DNA of 64,000 bases from Pseudomonas graminis (GCF_004364335.1 NZ_SOCR01000003.1:372001-436000), one strand, 5' to 3'; counted from the first letter of the stretch, positions 1 to 8,992 are shown. Numbers and translations: made by a program. The notes: a model not told the origin generated them from the letters alone.

Positions 1-435
1 GCGAGCGAAAGCGAAGACGAAGTTGACCCTTTGGGATGGACGCGCAAGCTTCTCATTCATTTGTTTCAGCAAGTTGCCGGCGATCCCAAGACCCGTCGCA
101 TCAATGAAATTCTGTTTCATAAATTCGAGTTTACCGACGAAATGTGTGACATGCGGCGACAGCGTCAATTTGTATGGCTCGACGCCAACGAGCGAATTGC
201 GCTGGCACTTGGCAATGCTTCCCGTCAGGGGCAGCTCCCGGCTGACCTGAATCCGCAACGCGGCGCCATCTGTTTGCATGCTTATATACACGGCATTCTA
301 GGGCAGTGGCTGCTGGTCCCGGAAAGCTTCTCCCTGCAGGACGAGGCCGAGCGTCTGGTCGACGGCGTTCTCGACATGCTTCGCTTCAGCCCGGCGTTAC
401 GCGACCCGGTATCTCCCGCATCCTCAATCCACTGA
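1..435 (+). CDS. ttgR: TetR-family efflux repressor, TtgR/PmeR type (5' end outside window)
   Basis: The reading frame is open from the first base (ASESEDEVDPLGWTRK...) and ends at a TGA at 433-435, so the N-terminal helix-turn-helix lies outside the window. The visible part is the ligand-binding C-terminal domain of an AcrR/TtgR-class repressor. The blocks SESEDEVDPLG, TRRINEIL, KFEFTDEMC and LDMLRFSPALR closely match what I recall of TtgR. In this family the protein represses a divergent RND efflux operon (ttgABC/mexAB-oprM) and is released by drugs or plant phenolics binding the C-terminal pocket. The divergent pump would lie left of the window and cannot be checked. The start is unknown; the TTG at 31 is not a real start. 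Confidence 0.85.
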   Translation, partial: ASESEDEVDPLGWTRKLLIHLFQQVAGDPKTRRINEILFHKFEFTDEMCDMRRQRQFVWLDANERIALALGNASRQGQLPADLNPQRGAICLHAYIHGILGQWLLVPESFSLQDEAERLVDGVLDMLRFSPALRDPVSPASSIH

Positions 436-653
436 ATCTGCCTGCAGCGGCAAATGTGCGCTGTGTGGCGCTTGGCCTGTATCTATACCGCGCCTGAGCC
501 TTCCTGAACAGGCGGTTTACCTTCGCTTTACTCCACGAGTCTGGCCATTCAGCGCTCATTCAGGCATTGCTCCCCATTGAAGAGCCGAATGCTGCCCTAT
601 TCCGATCTTGCGGCTACGCTCCCCCCATAACCAATAAGCGTGGGGGCGAAGCC

Positions 654-1514
654 ATGGCAGTCGTGTCAAAAAACGCATGCAGGAAACTCCTCTTCGGTGC
701 CCTCGCCGCGCTGTGCATGGGGCAAGGCTGGGCAGCGGGCGATGAAGTGCAGGAAGCAGCAGCGGCCAAGGCGCTGCTGGAAAAAGCCGTGGCCCGTTAC
801 CGCGTCCAGGGGGACCATGCGCTGGCCGAGTTCAGCCGCCAGGGTGAGTTTGTCGATGGCGAGCGTTATGTCTTCGTCACCGATACCAAAGGGATCATGC
901 TTGCAAGTGGTGGGCCATCGGTGGCGTTGATCGGCCGTGACGTATCGTCGGTGCTCGATCCGGAGCTGCAAAAAACCTTCAAACAAGTGCTGCAAACCCC
1001 TGAGAGCGCCGGCGTTCAGCAGGCCGAATATCGCTGGCAGAACTGGCGGGACGGCAAAGTCGAGCGCAAGCGCGTGTATTTCCAGCGCATCGGCGATCGG
1101 GTTCTGGCCGTCGGCTACTATTTGCCCCGCGCTTCGCCGGAACAGGCGAGGGCGTTACTCGACAAGGTGTCCAGAGCGCTGGAACAGGATAGAGACGGGA
1201 CCCTTCGCGCGATCAACGATCTCAAGGGCGGATTTCTGCAGGACGATCTTTACGTCTTCGTGGTGAACGTCGACACCGAACGCTATCTGGCCCACGGCAC
1301 CAACCTGCGGCTGGTGAACACTGACTTCAGCAAGGTCAAGGACCCGGAAGGCAAGCCGGTGGGCATTCCTATGCTTGAACTCATCAAGAGACAGTCCGAA
1401 GGCGAATACGAATACCGCTGGCGCAACCCGGTCACCAGCAAGATCGAACACAAGCACGCTTATGTGCGCAAGGTCGGTGAATTGCTGGTGGCGGTGGGTT
1501 ATTACAGCGGCTGA
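654..1514 (+). CDS. Periplasmic protein with two tandem Cache domains
   Basis: The protein has 286 residues. I start it at ATG 654 because a GGGGGCGA ribosome-binding site precedes it; the frame extends further upstream. An N-terminal signal peptide (KLLFGALAALCMGQGWA) is followed by two similar Cache-like halves. Each has a YVFV(T/V)(D/N) strand, a central glycine-containing turn, a YRW(Q/R)N strand, and a closing (V/L)AVGYY strand; the second half ends the protein. Cache domains normally sense small molecules in the periplasm as part of a chemoreceptor or kinase, but no transmembrane output domain is fused here. It may be a soluble binding protein or a partner for a separate sensor. The neighbours (TetR repressor, MFS exporter) give no clear ligand hint. 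Confidence 0.75.
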   Translation: MAVVSKNACRKLLFGALAALCMGQGWAAGDEVQEAAAAKALLEKAVARYRVQGDHALAEFSRQGEFVDGERYVFVTDTKGIMLASGGPSVALIGRDVSSVLDPELQKTFKQVLQTPESAGVQQAEYRWQNWRDGKVERKRVYFQRIGDRVLAVGYYLPRASPEQARALLDKVSRALEQDRDGTLRAINDLKGGFLQDDLYVFVVNVDTERYLAHGTNLRLVNTDFSKVKDPEGKPVGIPMLELIKRQSEGEYEYRWRNPVTSKIEHKHAYVRKVGELLVAVGYYSG

Positions 1515-1532
1515 TCGCCTTGGCAGGTCCGC

Positions 1533-3074
1533 TTACCGGTCCTTGTCGTCTCGCCCGCGCAGCAGGTTATTGGGCATCGCCAGCGCGGCCGACAGCCCCA
1601 GCAGCGAGACCGCCGCGCTGCCCATCAACAGGTGCTGAAAGGTCATCGACAGTTGCCCGCGCAGCACTTCAAGTGCGGGGCCGCTGGCGGCGTGCAGGCT
1701 GTCCATCAGCAAGTTGCCCGAACCTTCACCGGCCATTGAACTGCCTCCGACCTGGGCAATGCCGGAACCGGCGAGCATCGCCAGCAGCAGTGCCGACATC
1801 GTCGCTACACCTACCGCGCCGCCCAGCGAACGAAACAGATTGGTCGTGCTGGTCGCCACGCCCATGTCTTTGACCTCCACCGAGTTCTGCGTGCCCACCA
1901 GCGAGGTCGGAAACTGCATGCCGCTGGCGATGCCGGTGAGGACCATGAACAGGCTCGTCAGCAGGGCCGACTGCGGCGGCGTGAAGGCGATCCCAAGGAT
2001 CGCCAGCGGCATCAAGGCTGCGCCGGTGAGGATGATCGGTTTGTAGCGGCCCGTCAGTGACGTGCGACGGCCGCCGAAGTACGCGCCCATGGGCATGCCG
2101 ATGGCCAGTGGCATCAGGTGCAACGCCGCGCTGTCGGCCCCTGCGCCGGTGACGGTCTGAAAGCGCAACGGCAGCAACACGATCAGCGAGATGGCCTGAA
2201 AACTGGTGAAGAAAATCGTGCACCAGCAGAGCACTGCGCTGCGGTTGGCGAACAGGTGCATGGGCAGCAAAGGCTCGCGGGTGCGCCGCTCATACAGGAC
2301 GAAAATCACCAGCGCGAGCAGCGCCACCCCCAGTTGCATAAGCACCGACTCGTCACGCCAACTGTGGCCCTGCCCGATTTCGGTGATGCCCAGCAGCAAG
2401 GCGGTCAGGCCGATGATCATCAGCACTGTGCCCAAGTAGTCGATCACCGGTTTGCGCTGGGGAATCGGCAGGCCGACCAGCGTTTTGCGCGCAACCCACC
2501 ATGCCGCCAGCCCCAGAGGCAGATTGATGATGAAGACCCAGCGCCACGACAGGTACTCGGTCATGAAGCCGCCAAGCACAGGGCCGGCCACGCTGGCCGC
2601 GGCGTACATCCCGCTGAAGTAACCCTGATAACGACCGCGCTCCCGAGGCGGGACGATATCGCCGATGATCGCCTGGCTCACGGAAACCATGCCGCCGGCG
2701 CCGACACCTTGCAGCACCCGCGCCAGCACCAGTTGCTCCATGCTCTGGGCCATGGCGCAGAACAGCGAGGCGAGGGTAAAGGTCGCCAGCCCGAACAGCA
2801 TCAAGCGGCGCCGGCCGTACAAATCCCCCAGCTTGCCGTAAATCGGCACCGCCACGGTGAGCGCAACCATGTAGGCGGAGATCACCCAGGCGAGCAGGTC
2901 GAAATCCTGGAATTGGGCAGAGATGGCCGGCATCGAGACCGCAACGATGGTCTGATCCAGCGCGCTGAGGAAGACGGCCATCATCAGCGCAAACAGAATG
3001 CTGCGGATGTCCGGACGGGGTTGATTGAGGCTCGTCACAAAGGGACTCGACTGGCAGATTGACCCGCTGAACAC
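1533..3074 (-). CDS. MFS drug:H+ exporter, DHA2 (EmrB/QacA, 14-TMS) family
   Basis: This is a 513-residue polytopic membrane protein. The family signatures are visible: LDQTIVAVSMPAI in helix 1, GKLGDLYGRRR (motif A) after helix 2, and GAGGMVSVSQAIIGDIVPPRERGRYQG (motif B/C region) in helices 4-5. The length fits the 14-helix DHA2 group, which exports hydrophobic drugs by proton antiport across the inner membrane. It has no adjacent membrane-fusion protein, so it probably acts as a single-component exporter. The start is uncertain: the GTG at 3074 and an internal GTG near 3038 both lack a convincing Shine-Dalgarno, and the cytoplasmic N-terminus is not diagnostic. It converges with the upstream Cache gene, 18 bp apart. 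Confidence 0.85.
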   Translation of the reverse strand: MFSGSICQSSPFVTSLNQPRPDIRSILFALMMAVFLSALDQTIVAVSMPAISAQFQDFDLLAWVISAYMVALTVAVPIYGKLGDLYGRRRLMLFGLATFTLASLFCAMAQSMEQLVLARVLQGVGAGGMVSVSQAIIGDIVPPRERGRYQGYFSGMYAAASVAGPVLGGFMTEYLSWRWVFIINLPLGLAAWWVARKTLVGLPIPQRKPVIDYLGTVLMIIGLTALLLGITEIGQGHSWRDESVLMQLGVALLALVIFVLYERRTREPLLPMHLFANRSAVLCWCTIFFTSFQAISLIVLLPLRFQTVTGAGADSAALHLMPLAIGMPMGAYFGGRRTSLTGRYKPIILTGAALMPLAILGIAFTPPQSALLTSLFMVLTGIASGMQFPTSLVGTQNSVEVKDMGVATSTTNLFRSLGGAVGVATMSALLLAMLAGSGIAQVGGSSMAGEGSGNLLMDSLHAASGPALEVLRGQLSMTFQHLLMGSAAVSLLGLSAALAMPNNLLRGRDDKDR

Positions 3075-3180
3075 ACGCAGGAATTTGCGCCAAGTTTAGT
3101 CCGTTAGCTTGCTAATCGATAGCAGGCTGCGTGGATTTTCGCGGTACGTTGAACCGCGTCAGGTCGACAGGCGTCTGCCG

Positions 3181-3357
3181 TCAACGAAGGGCGCTGAACG
3201 TTGCATCAGTGGGCATGCAATGCCCCATCGTGCACACCACCGCCATGCGTGGCGTCTGCCTCATTTGTTCGATTCGGTAAGCACCTGCGGCATACAGGCT
3301 CAACACGGCAGCAACGGCGACAACATAAACGCACTGTCTTTTTATTGTGGTTCTCAT
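3181..3357 (-). CDS. Small membrane-anchored protein of unknown function
   Basis: This is a 58-residue protein starting at ATG 3357 with AGAGG about 9 bases upstream. It has a short basic N-terminus (MRTTIKR), one hydrophobic segment at about residues 9-24, and a short tail with two cysteines in the pattern CTMGHC. The topology suggests a single-pass inner-membrane protein with a periplasmic Cys pair. I do not recognise a family. It lies between the exporter and a LysR regulator, both on the minus strand, with separate spacing. It could be a spurious frame, but the ribosome-binding site and clean membrane topology support a real gene. Confidence 0.45.
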   Translation of the reverse strand: MRTTIKRQCVYVVAVAAVLSLYAAGAYRIEQMRQTPRMAVVCTMGHCMPTDATFSALR

Positions 3358-3497
3358 GACATTTGCCTCTATCCGGTAGGACATCTGTTTCAGAGCGGAC
3401 ACTGTCAGTGTAGGTCGCTATTGGCGTGTGAGCCGGGCGATGGGGATTGAATGTTTGTATCAGTCCGGCCTTTGGGGAAGAGCCGGCATTGCGCGGC

Positions 3498-4400
3498 TCA
3501 GCCAATGCGCCGCTCAGCCGCCTGCAGCGACAGCCAGTCCAGCAGATCATGAAGGGGAGAATTCTTTTCGGCGCCTTTGGGACGCACGAAGTAATACGCC
3601 GCGCCGGTCCTGACTTTCAGCCCGAAAGGCATGACCAGACGCCCGGCGCTCAGGTCCTCACCGATCAGCGACCAGTCGCCAATGGCAACCCCCGACCCTT
3701 GTGATGCGACGGTCATCGCCAGGTCCATCGTGTCAAAGTGCTGGCCCTGCTCGACATGGCGCATCTTCGACCCGGCGGCCTTCAGCCATAGCGTCCAGTC
3801 CCGCTCGTCGAGGGTGGGGTGCAGGAGCATGTGCCCTTCCAGATCGGCGAGGCGGGAGAGGGGATCGCTGGATGTCAGTGCTGGCGAGCACACGGGCGTC
3901 AATTGTTCATCAAACAGGTGCTGCACGTGGGTGGCGTCACCCGGATGCGCGCCGAACACGACGGCGGCATCGAAATCCTCCCGGCGAAAATCCACCACGT
4001 GGGCGCTGGTCGTGGTCAATTGCACCGGCACGTCAGGCCGTTCTTTCTGCCACTGCAGCAGGCGCGGCAACAACCAGCGGCTGATGCAGGTCGGCGCCTT
4101 GATCTGCAGCGCCCTCGGTCTGGCATCGACCTGATCCACTGCCTCTTCGATCAGGCTGAACACCTGTTCAATGCGCGGCAGCAGTTCGCGGCCCTGGGCG
4201 GTCAGGCTCAAACCCCGGGCCTGACGATTGAACAGGCGATAGCCCAAATGAGCTTCAAGCCCGGAGATCTGCCGGCTGACCGCGCCTTGAGTGATATGCA
4301 GCGCCTCGGCGGCCCGGGTGAAATTGCAGCACTTCGCCGTGATCAGGAACGTGTGCAGGGCGGGCAGGGGAGGAAGGCGTTTCATCGGCGGGCGAGCCAT
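3498..4400 (-). CDS. LysR-family transcriptional regulator (GcvA-like)
   Basis: The protein has 300 residues. The N-terminal winged helix-turn-helix is clear (LPALHTFLITAKCCNFTRAAEAL, then ITQGAVSRQISGLE). It is followed by the periplasmic-binding-protein-like effector domain, ending in a typical LPxHDLLDWL-type tail (SPLHDLLDWLSLQ). LysR regulators usually control a divergently transcribed neighbour and bind a T-N11-A motif in the shared promoter. The divergent gene here is the ThDP-dependent decarboxylase at 4531, only about 130 bp away, so this is most likely its regulator. An alternative start at Met6 (4385) is possible, since neither start has a strong Shine-Dalgarno. Confidence 0.85.
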   Translation of the reverse strand: MARPPMKRLPPLPALHTFLITAKCCNFTRAAEALHITQGAVSRQISGLEAHLGYRLFNRQARGLSLTAQGRELLPRIEQVFSLIEEAVDQVDARPRALQIKAPTCISRWLLPRLLQWQKERPDVPVQLTTTSAHVVDFRREDFDAAVVFGAHPGDATHVQHLFDEQLTPVCSPALTSSDPLSRLADLEGHMLLHPTLDERDWTLWLKAAGSKMRHVEQGQHFDTMDLAMTVASQGSGVAIGDWSLIGEDLSAGRLVMPFGLKVRTGAAYYFVRPKGAEKNSPLHDLLDWLSLQAAERRIG

Positions 4401-4530
4401 GAGCTGAAGACATGGCTAAGCATGACATTTTTTGCGTTGTGGTCGATATGGCCGTGCGGTTCCAATCCGACCACCAGGCCGGGCCGAGCGTGATAGTCGT
4501 CGGGCAAGTTTTAATACAGGAGCGCAACAC

Positions 4531-6162
4531 ATGGCGACGTGCGGGGAAGTGCTGGTCAGGTTGCTGGAAGGCTACGGCGTGGAGCGGGTGTTCGGGATTC
4601 CGGGCGTGCACACGGTCGAACTGTACCGAGGGCTGGCGGGGTCGTCGATCAGCCACATCACGCCGCGCCACGAGCAGGGCGCAGGCTTCATGGCCGACGG
4701 TTATGCGCGTACCCGGGGCAAGCCCGGCGTGTGCTTCATCATCACCGGCCCCGGCATGACCAACATCACCACGGCGATGGGCCAGGCCTATGCAGACTCA
4801 ATCCCGATGCTGGTGATTTCCAGTGTCCAGTCACGCAGTCAGTTGGGCGGCGGTCGCGGCAAACTGCATGAGCTGCCGTCCCAGAGTGCGCTGGTCGCGG
4901 GCGTCGCGGCGTTCTCCCACACGCTGATGTCAGCGGCTGAATTGCCGTCGGTGCTGGCCCGGGCGTTTGCGGTGTTTCGAGCGGCGCGTCCGCGTCCTGT
5001 GCACATCGAGATCCCGCTGGACGTGCTGGTTGAAAATGCCGACGCCCTGCTGCACAGCCAACCGGTATCGGTGACCCGCGCGGGGGCGGCACCCGCTGCG
5101 ATCCGGCAAATGGCGAACCTACTCGCCACGGCGCAACGGCCTTTGATTCTCGCGGGTGGCGGCGCCATTGACGCTGCCCCGGCGTTGACGCGCTTGGCCG
5201 AACGACTCGGCGCACCGGTGGCGCTGACCATTAACGCCAAAGGGATACTGCCGGGCGCTCACCCGCTGCTGATCGGCTCGACGCAGTCCCTCGATGCCAC
5301 CCGTGAGGTCATTGAGAGTGCCGACGTGGTGCTGGCCATCGGCACTGAACTGGCGGAGACCGATTACGACATCACGTTTCAGGGCCACTTCAAAATTCCG
5401 GGCGTATTGCTGCGCATCGACATCGACCCTGATCAGACGGTGCGCAACTTCGCGCCGACAGTTGCGCTGGTCTCCGACGCTCAATGCGCCGCCGAGGCCC
5501 TGGTGGATGCGTTGGCCGGCGAAGTGCTGGCGTTGCGCAGCAAGGACTGGGGCGCCGCGCGGGTTGCCGCGCTGAAGACGATTCTTGAGGCGGGCTGGGA
5601 CGACGCGACCCGCGCGCAGACGCTGTTCTTGCAGACGGTGCTCGACGTGCTGCCGGAAGCCGTGATCGTGGGCGACTCCACCCAGCCCGTCTACACCGGC
5701 AACCTGACCCTGGACCTCGACAAGCCCCGGCGCTGGTTCAACTCGTCAACCGGTTACGGAACCCTCGGCTATGCATTGCCCGCCGCCGTGGGCGCCTGGC
5801 TCGGCAGTCGCGACGCCGGGGAGACCAATCCGGTGGTGTGCCTGATTGGGGACGGCGGCCTGCAGTTCACCTTGTCCGAGCTGGCGAGTGCCGTGGAAGC
5901 GCGAACACCCATCGTCGTGCTGCTGTGGAATAACCAGGGTTACGAAGAGATCAAGAAGTACATGCTCAACCGCGCCATTGAGCCCATCGGCGTCGACATC
6001 TACACGCCTGACTTCATCGGTGTGGCCAAGGCAATGGGATGCGCCGCGGAGGAGGTCGGCAACGTGGAGCAACTAAGGGCGGCCCTGAGCTCAGCCAGTC
6101 AGCGCGACGGCCCGACGTTGATCGAGATCGACCAGCATCGCTGGATGAACGCCTGGGTCTGA
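4531..6162 (+). CDS. aruI: ThDP-dependent decarboxylase, 5-guanidino-2-oxopentanoate decarboxylase type
   Basis: The protein has 543 residues and starts at ATG 4531, seven bases after AGGAG. The three domains of the acetolactate-synthase/pyruvate-decarboxylase fold are visible. The N-terminal PYR domain carries the cofactor-activating Glu in PRHEQGAGFMADGYAR. The middle domain includes LILAGGGAI. The C-terminal PP domain has GDGGLQFTLSEL followed by NNQGYEEIK, the Mg-ThDP motif. It closely resembles sequences annotated as AruI, which decarboxylates 2-ketoarginine in the arginine transaminase pathway. In P. aeruginosa aruI sits next to the transaminase aruH; no aruH is seen here, so the substrate could be another 2-oxo acid. 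The divergent LysR gene is the likely regulator. Confidence 0.75.
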   Translation: MATCGEVLVRLLEGYGVERVFGIPGVHTVELYRGLAGSSISHITPRHEQGAGFMADGYARTRGKPGVCFIITGPGMTNITTAMGQAYADSIPMLVISSVQSRSQLGGGRGKLHELPSQSALVAGVAAFSHTLMSAAELPSVLARAFAVFRAARPRPVHIEIPLDVLVENADALLHSQPVSVTRAGAAPAAIRQMANLLATAQRPLILAGGGAIDAAPALTRLAERLGAPVALTINAKGILPGAHPLLIGSTQSLDATREVIESADVVLAIGTELAETDYDITFQGHFKIPGVLLRIDIDPDQTVRNFAPTVALVSDAQCAAEALVDALAGEVLALRSKDWGAARVAALKTILEAGWDDATRAQTLFLQTVLDVLPEAVIVGDSTQPVYTGNLTLDLDKPRRWFNSSTGYGTLGYALPAAVGAWLGSRDAGETNPVVCLIGDGGLQFTLSELASAVEARTPIVVLLWNNQGYEEIKKYMLNRAIEPIGVDIYTPDFIGVAKAMGCAAEEVGNVEQLRAALSSASQRDGPTLIEIDQHRWMNAWV

Positions 6163-6216
6163 CGTTCGGATCCGGGTGACCGTGACGGCGGGTTAGCCGA
6201 CACGGTCATCGCACTA

Positions 6217-7170
6217 TCAAACCGTGCTGCGCAGGCGCGCCAGGTCCCGCAACGGTGGTGCGCCGAACAGGCGGCTGTATTCGCGGCTGAACTGCGACGC
6301 GCTCTCATAGCCGACCCGATACCCGGCGGCCGAGGCTTCCAGGCCGTCCGCCAGCATCAGCCGCCGGGCCTCTTGCAGGCGCAGCTGCTTCTGATACTGC
6401 AACGGGCTCATGGCGGTGACGGACTTGAAGCGGTGGTGCAGCGTCGAGACGCTCAGGTTCACTTCTTTCGCCAGATCTTCAATCCGCAATGGTTGCTGGA
6501 AATGCTCGTTGAGCCATTTGATCGCCTGAGTGACGCGATGGGTCTGGCAGTTGGAAATAGCGATTTCATACAGCCGGTGCCCTTCGCTCCCACGCAGGAG
6601 TCGGTAAAGGATTTCCCGGTTGATCAGCGGTGCGAGCATGGGAATGTCCTTCGGCGTGTCCAGCAAGCGGATCAGGCGAATGACGGCGTCGAGCAGCGGT
6701 GAGTCGATCCGCTCGACGTACATGCCGCGCCCGCTGTGACGCGTTGGCACGCTCATCGGACCGGCTTCGGCGATCAGCGCGTTGATTTCAACCGGATCAA
6801 TTTCCAGGCGCAAGGCCAGGTGCGGCTCTTCCGGGGTCGCGTGAATCACCTTGCCGCTGATGGGCAGGGCCACTGACAGCACCAGGTAGTTGAGCGGGTC
6901 GTAGGTGTACAGCTCGCCGCCCAGCATCACGTCCTTGCGGCCTTGGGCCATGATGCACAGCGCCGGTTGCACCAGCCCCGGCACCGATTGCGAAGGATGA
7001 TCGTGGCGAACCATGAACAACGGTTTGATCACCGTCTGGAAACTGCCATCGGCGGGCGCATGACGGCGGATCAGGTCTGCCAGTTCGGCGCGCTGTTGCG
7101 TCATCTGCGCGCTCAGCTCGGCAACAGGTCGAGCATCCGGGGCGGACGGCGCAAAAGCGGATAGCGACAT
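6217..7170 (-). CDS. AraC-family transcriptional regulator with AraC_N cupin domain
   Basis: The protein has 317 residues; I start it at ATG 7170, preceded by AGAGGAA. The N-terminal half matches the AraC_N type seen in several cytosolic AraC regulators (FMVRHDHPSQSVPGLVQPALCIMAQGRKDVMLG, then YLVLSVALPISG). The C-terminal half has two helix-turn-helix motifs (RIEDLAKEVNLSVSTLHHRFKSVTAMSPLQYQKQLRL and ASAAGYRVGYESASQFSREYSRLFG). The effector is unknown. It is divergent from the small monooxygenase-fold gene at 7540, across a 369-bp gap, which makes that gene a candidate target. It faces aruI tail to tail with a 54-bp gap. Confidence 0.85.
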   Translation of the reverse strand: MSLSAFAPSAPDARPVAELSAQMTQQRAELADLIRRHAPADGSFQTVIKPLFMVRHDHPSQSVPGLVQPALCIMAQGRKDVMLGGELYTYDPLNYLVLSVALPISGKVIHATPEEPHLALRLEIDPVEINALIAEAGPMSVPTRHSGRGMYVERIDSPLLDAVIRLIRLLDTPKDIPMLAPLINREILYRLLRGSEGHRLYEIAISNCQTHRVTQAIKWLNEHFQQPLRIEDLAKEVNLSVSTLHHRFKSVTAMSPLQYQKQLRLQEARRLMLADGLEASAAGYRVGYESASQFSREYSRLFGAPPLRDLARLRSTV

Positions 7171-7539
7171 GGGGTATTCCTCTGACAGGGCATTGATGCA
7201 GCACAGCTTATTTTTGGGCAAGCGCGAGCGTTAGGCGAATCCTGCCGGATGCTTGCCTGATTCTGTTACCGCTGTGTTGCGTTGCCATGAACGGGCCCTT
7301 TTCGCTTGGGATCGTTGCTCGAAAGTCCACAGGCAGCACGCGGCCCGGCGCTGAGCGCGGCCGTCACTATGAACCTGCCAGCGCAGAATCAGGCAATAAC
7401 CGGGCAGTAATTGGCTACCGCAGGGAGCGCGGCTGCCCCTAACCTTTACTTCCCGTCGCAGCTCGTTTCATGGATTCCCGATCCCGGCGCGCGGCACGCA
7501 CGCAAAAGACACGCACGCAAAAAACAAGGAGCGCAGAGC
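7171..7539. other. Intergenic region between divergent AraC regulator and ABM gene
   Basis: This 369-bp gap separates two divergent genes and should hold both promoters. I see no open frame with a ribosome-binding site, no strong hairpin and no recognisable REP element. A short direct repeat, ACGCACGCAAAA, occurs just before the ribosome-binding site of the downstream gene (around 7496-7523). Confidence 0.4.
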
Positions 7540-7893
7540 ATGCTAACTACTTCAGCCGTGAGCCATTGGGTATCCGTCCGCGCCCGCCCTGGACGCAGTG
7601 CGCAACTGGGCGCCCGCCTGAGCAGCCTGATCAGCCCGTCCGCGGCGGCGTCCGGTTGCCTGCACTTCGGGCTGCAGAAATCCCTGACCGACGAAAACCT
7701 CTGGGTCATTACCGGCTCCTGGGCCGACTCCTCCGCAATGAACGACTGGTTCGCTGCACCTGAGCTCAACCTGTTTTCCGAACTGGTGGCCGAGTTGCTG
7801 GTGGCGAGCCTGGATTTTCAGACCTTCGCCACGGTAACGCCCGCTCAGGCACAGACGCCTCCTGTGGCTGTGGAGGCTCGCCTGGCGGGGTGA
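7540..7893 (+). CDS. Small antibiotic-biosynthesis-monooxygenase (ABM)-fold protein
   Basis: The protein has 117 residues, starts at ATG 7540 and is preceded by AAGGAG. The sequence has the ABM dimeric alpha-beta-barrel pattern: a first strand SVRARPGRSAQLGARL, a helix with a following turn SGCLHFGLQKS, then NLWVITGSWADSSAMNDWFAAPELNLFSELV. Most family members are small quinol oxidases, haem-degrading enzymes or uncharacterised proteins, and no catalytic residue can be assigned here. The C-terminal tail (about 20 residues rich in Ala, Pro and Thr) is low complexity. The divergent AraC gene at 6217-7170 is its likely regulator. Confidence 0.65.
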   Translation: MLTTSAVSHWVSVRARPGRSAQLGARLSSLISPSAAASGCLHFGLQKSLTDENLWVITGSWADSSAMNDWFAAPELNLFSELVAELLVASLDFQTFATVTPAQAQTPPVAVEARLAG

Positions 7894-8011
7894 CGGGTCA
7901 GGCGCTTTTGCTTACGGGGGCGCCGATAACGTCAGCGAAGAAAACCTTTCAGGTGTTCGAACGCCTGCGTTTAAAATCCTGCCTTTATTTTTCCAGGCAG
8001 GGCGTCGGACC

Positions 8012-8251
8012 ATGGCACGCAAAGAATTCCAGCATCACGAAGCCGTTTCGGCAGCGGTTCCCGGTGACGACGGCTACAGCGCCGCCATTGCCGTCAAGGC
8101 CCGGGTCATGGGCGGTGCGCCGACTTTTCACCGCGTGCTTGCCGAACAGAAATTTCCTACCGCGCTCGCCGCTGACGACGCCGCCGTAAAAGAGCTGGAG
8201 CGGCTCGCCGACGTCACGCAAGAGGGCGAACTGGTGTTCGCCCAGGATTGA
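8012..8251 (+). CDS. Small conserved-looking hypothetical protein
   Basis: This is a 79-residue soluble, acidic protein with no signal peptide or membrane segment. The N-terminus MARKEFQHHEAVSAAVPGDD leads into alternating helix-forming stretches, and the C-terminus is rich in acidic residues (VTQEGELVFAQD). I do not recognise a family. It starts at ATG 8012 with a weak purine-rich GGCAGGG about 11 bases upstream. It ends exactly at the 3' end of the convergent flavin reductase (0 bp gap). It lies 118 bp after the ABM gene, so co-transcription is possible but not shown. Confidence 0.5.
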   Translation: MARKEFQHHEAVSAAVPGDDGYSAAIAVKARVMGGAPTFHRVLAEQKFPTALAADDAAVKELERLADVTQEGELVFAQD

Positions 8252-8875
8252 TCAGACGTTTGGCCGGTACATTTTGAACAGTGACTCCGCGCTCAGCTGG
8301 AAATAATCAGCCGGGCCACCGCCACGCAGGATGGGCTCGCCGGCCGCCGTGTCATACACACCTTCCTTCAGCAGCCGCTTGGCAATATGCACTGCTACCA
8401 CTTCCCCCAGAATCAGCCAGCTCGGCACGACCTCTTTGTCGGCGCGTTGCAGCTGGATGATCTGCGTCACTTTGCATTCGAACGAAACCGGCGTCTCCTT
8501 GACCCTCGGCACAGAAACGATGCGCGACGGTTCTGCGGTCAGGCCCGCCAGTTCGAACTCACTGACATCCGCCGGCACTGCCGCGCAGCTCATGTTCATT
8601 TGCTCAGCCAGACTGCGCGTAGCGAGGTTCCAGACAAACTCGCCGGTCTGTTCAATGTTGTTCAGGCTGTCTTTGCGACCAATGCTGCAGAATCCGATGA
8701 TTGGCGGCACATAGTTGAAGGCGTTGAAGAAGCTGTAGGGCGCCAGGTTCAGCTTGCCCTCTGCGTCTTGGGACGAAATCCAGCCGATCGGGCGTGGACC
8801 CACGATGGCGTTGAACGGGTCGTGGGGCAGTCCATGACCTTTGGACGGTTCGTAGAAATGAATATCGTCTGACAT
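8252..8875 (-). CDS. Flavin reductase family protein (DIM6/NTAB, FMN-binding split barrel)
   Basis: The protein has 207 residues; I start it at ATG 8875, preceded by AGGAA. The open frame continues upstream to 9229, but that stretch crosses a terminator and a second gene. Typical family blocks are present: VGPRPIGWISSQDAEGKLNLAPYSFFNAF, PPIIGFCSIGRKDSLNNIEQTGEFVWNLAT and AADYFQL-like (GGPADYFQLS) near the end. These proteins bind FMN and reduce it with NAD(P)H for a partner monooxygenase, or act in aromatic degradation. No partner monooxygenase is adjacent, so the physiological role is open. Confidence 0.8.
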   Translation of the reverse strand: MSDDIHFYEPSKGHGLPHDPFNAIVGPRPIGWISSQDAEGKLNLAPYSFFNAFNYVPPIIGFCSIGRKDSLNNIEQTGEFVWNLATRSLAEQMNMSCAAVPADVSEFELAGLTAEPSRIVSVPRVKETPVSFECKVTQIIQLQRADKEVVPSWLILGEVVAVHIAKRLLKEGVYDTAAGEPILRGGGPADYFQLSAESLFKMYRPNV

Positions 8876-8992
8876 GGTGTGTTCCTGAATGAGAGTTTGC
8901 CGGCGAAGCGGCCATGGTGTGCGCGTGCAGGATGCAGGTCGCCATAGTGCAAGGCATTGGATGAGGATTCCAGCGACCTCCGAACCCCGGGC

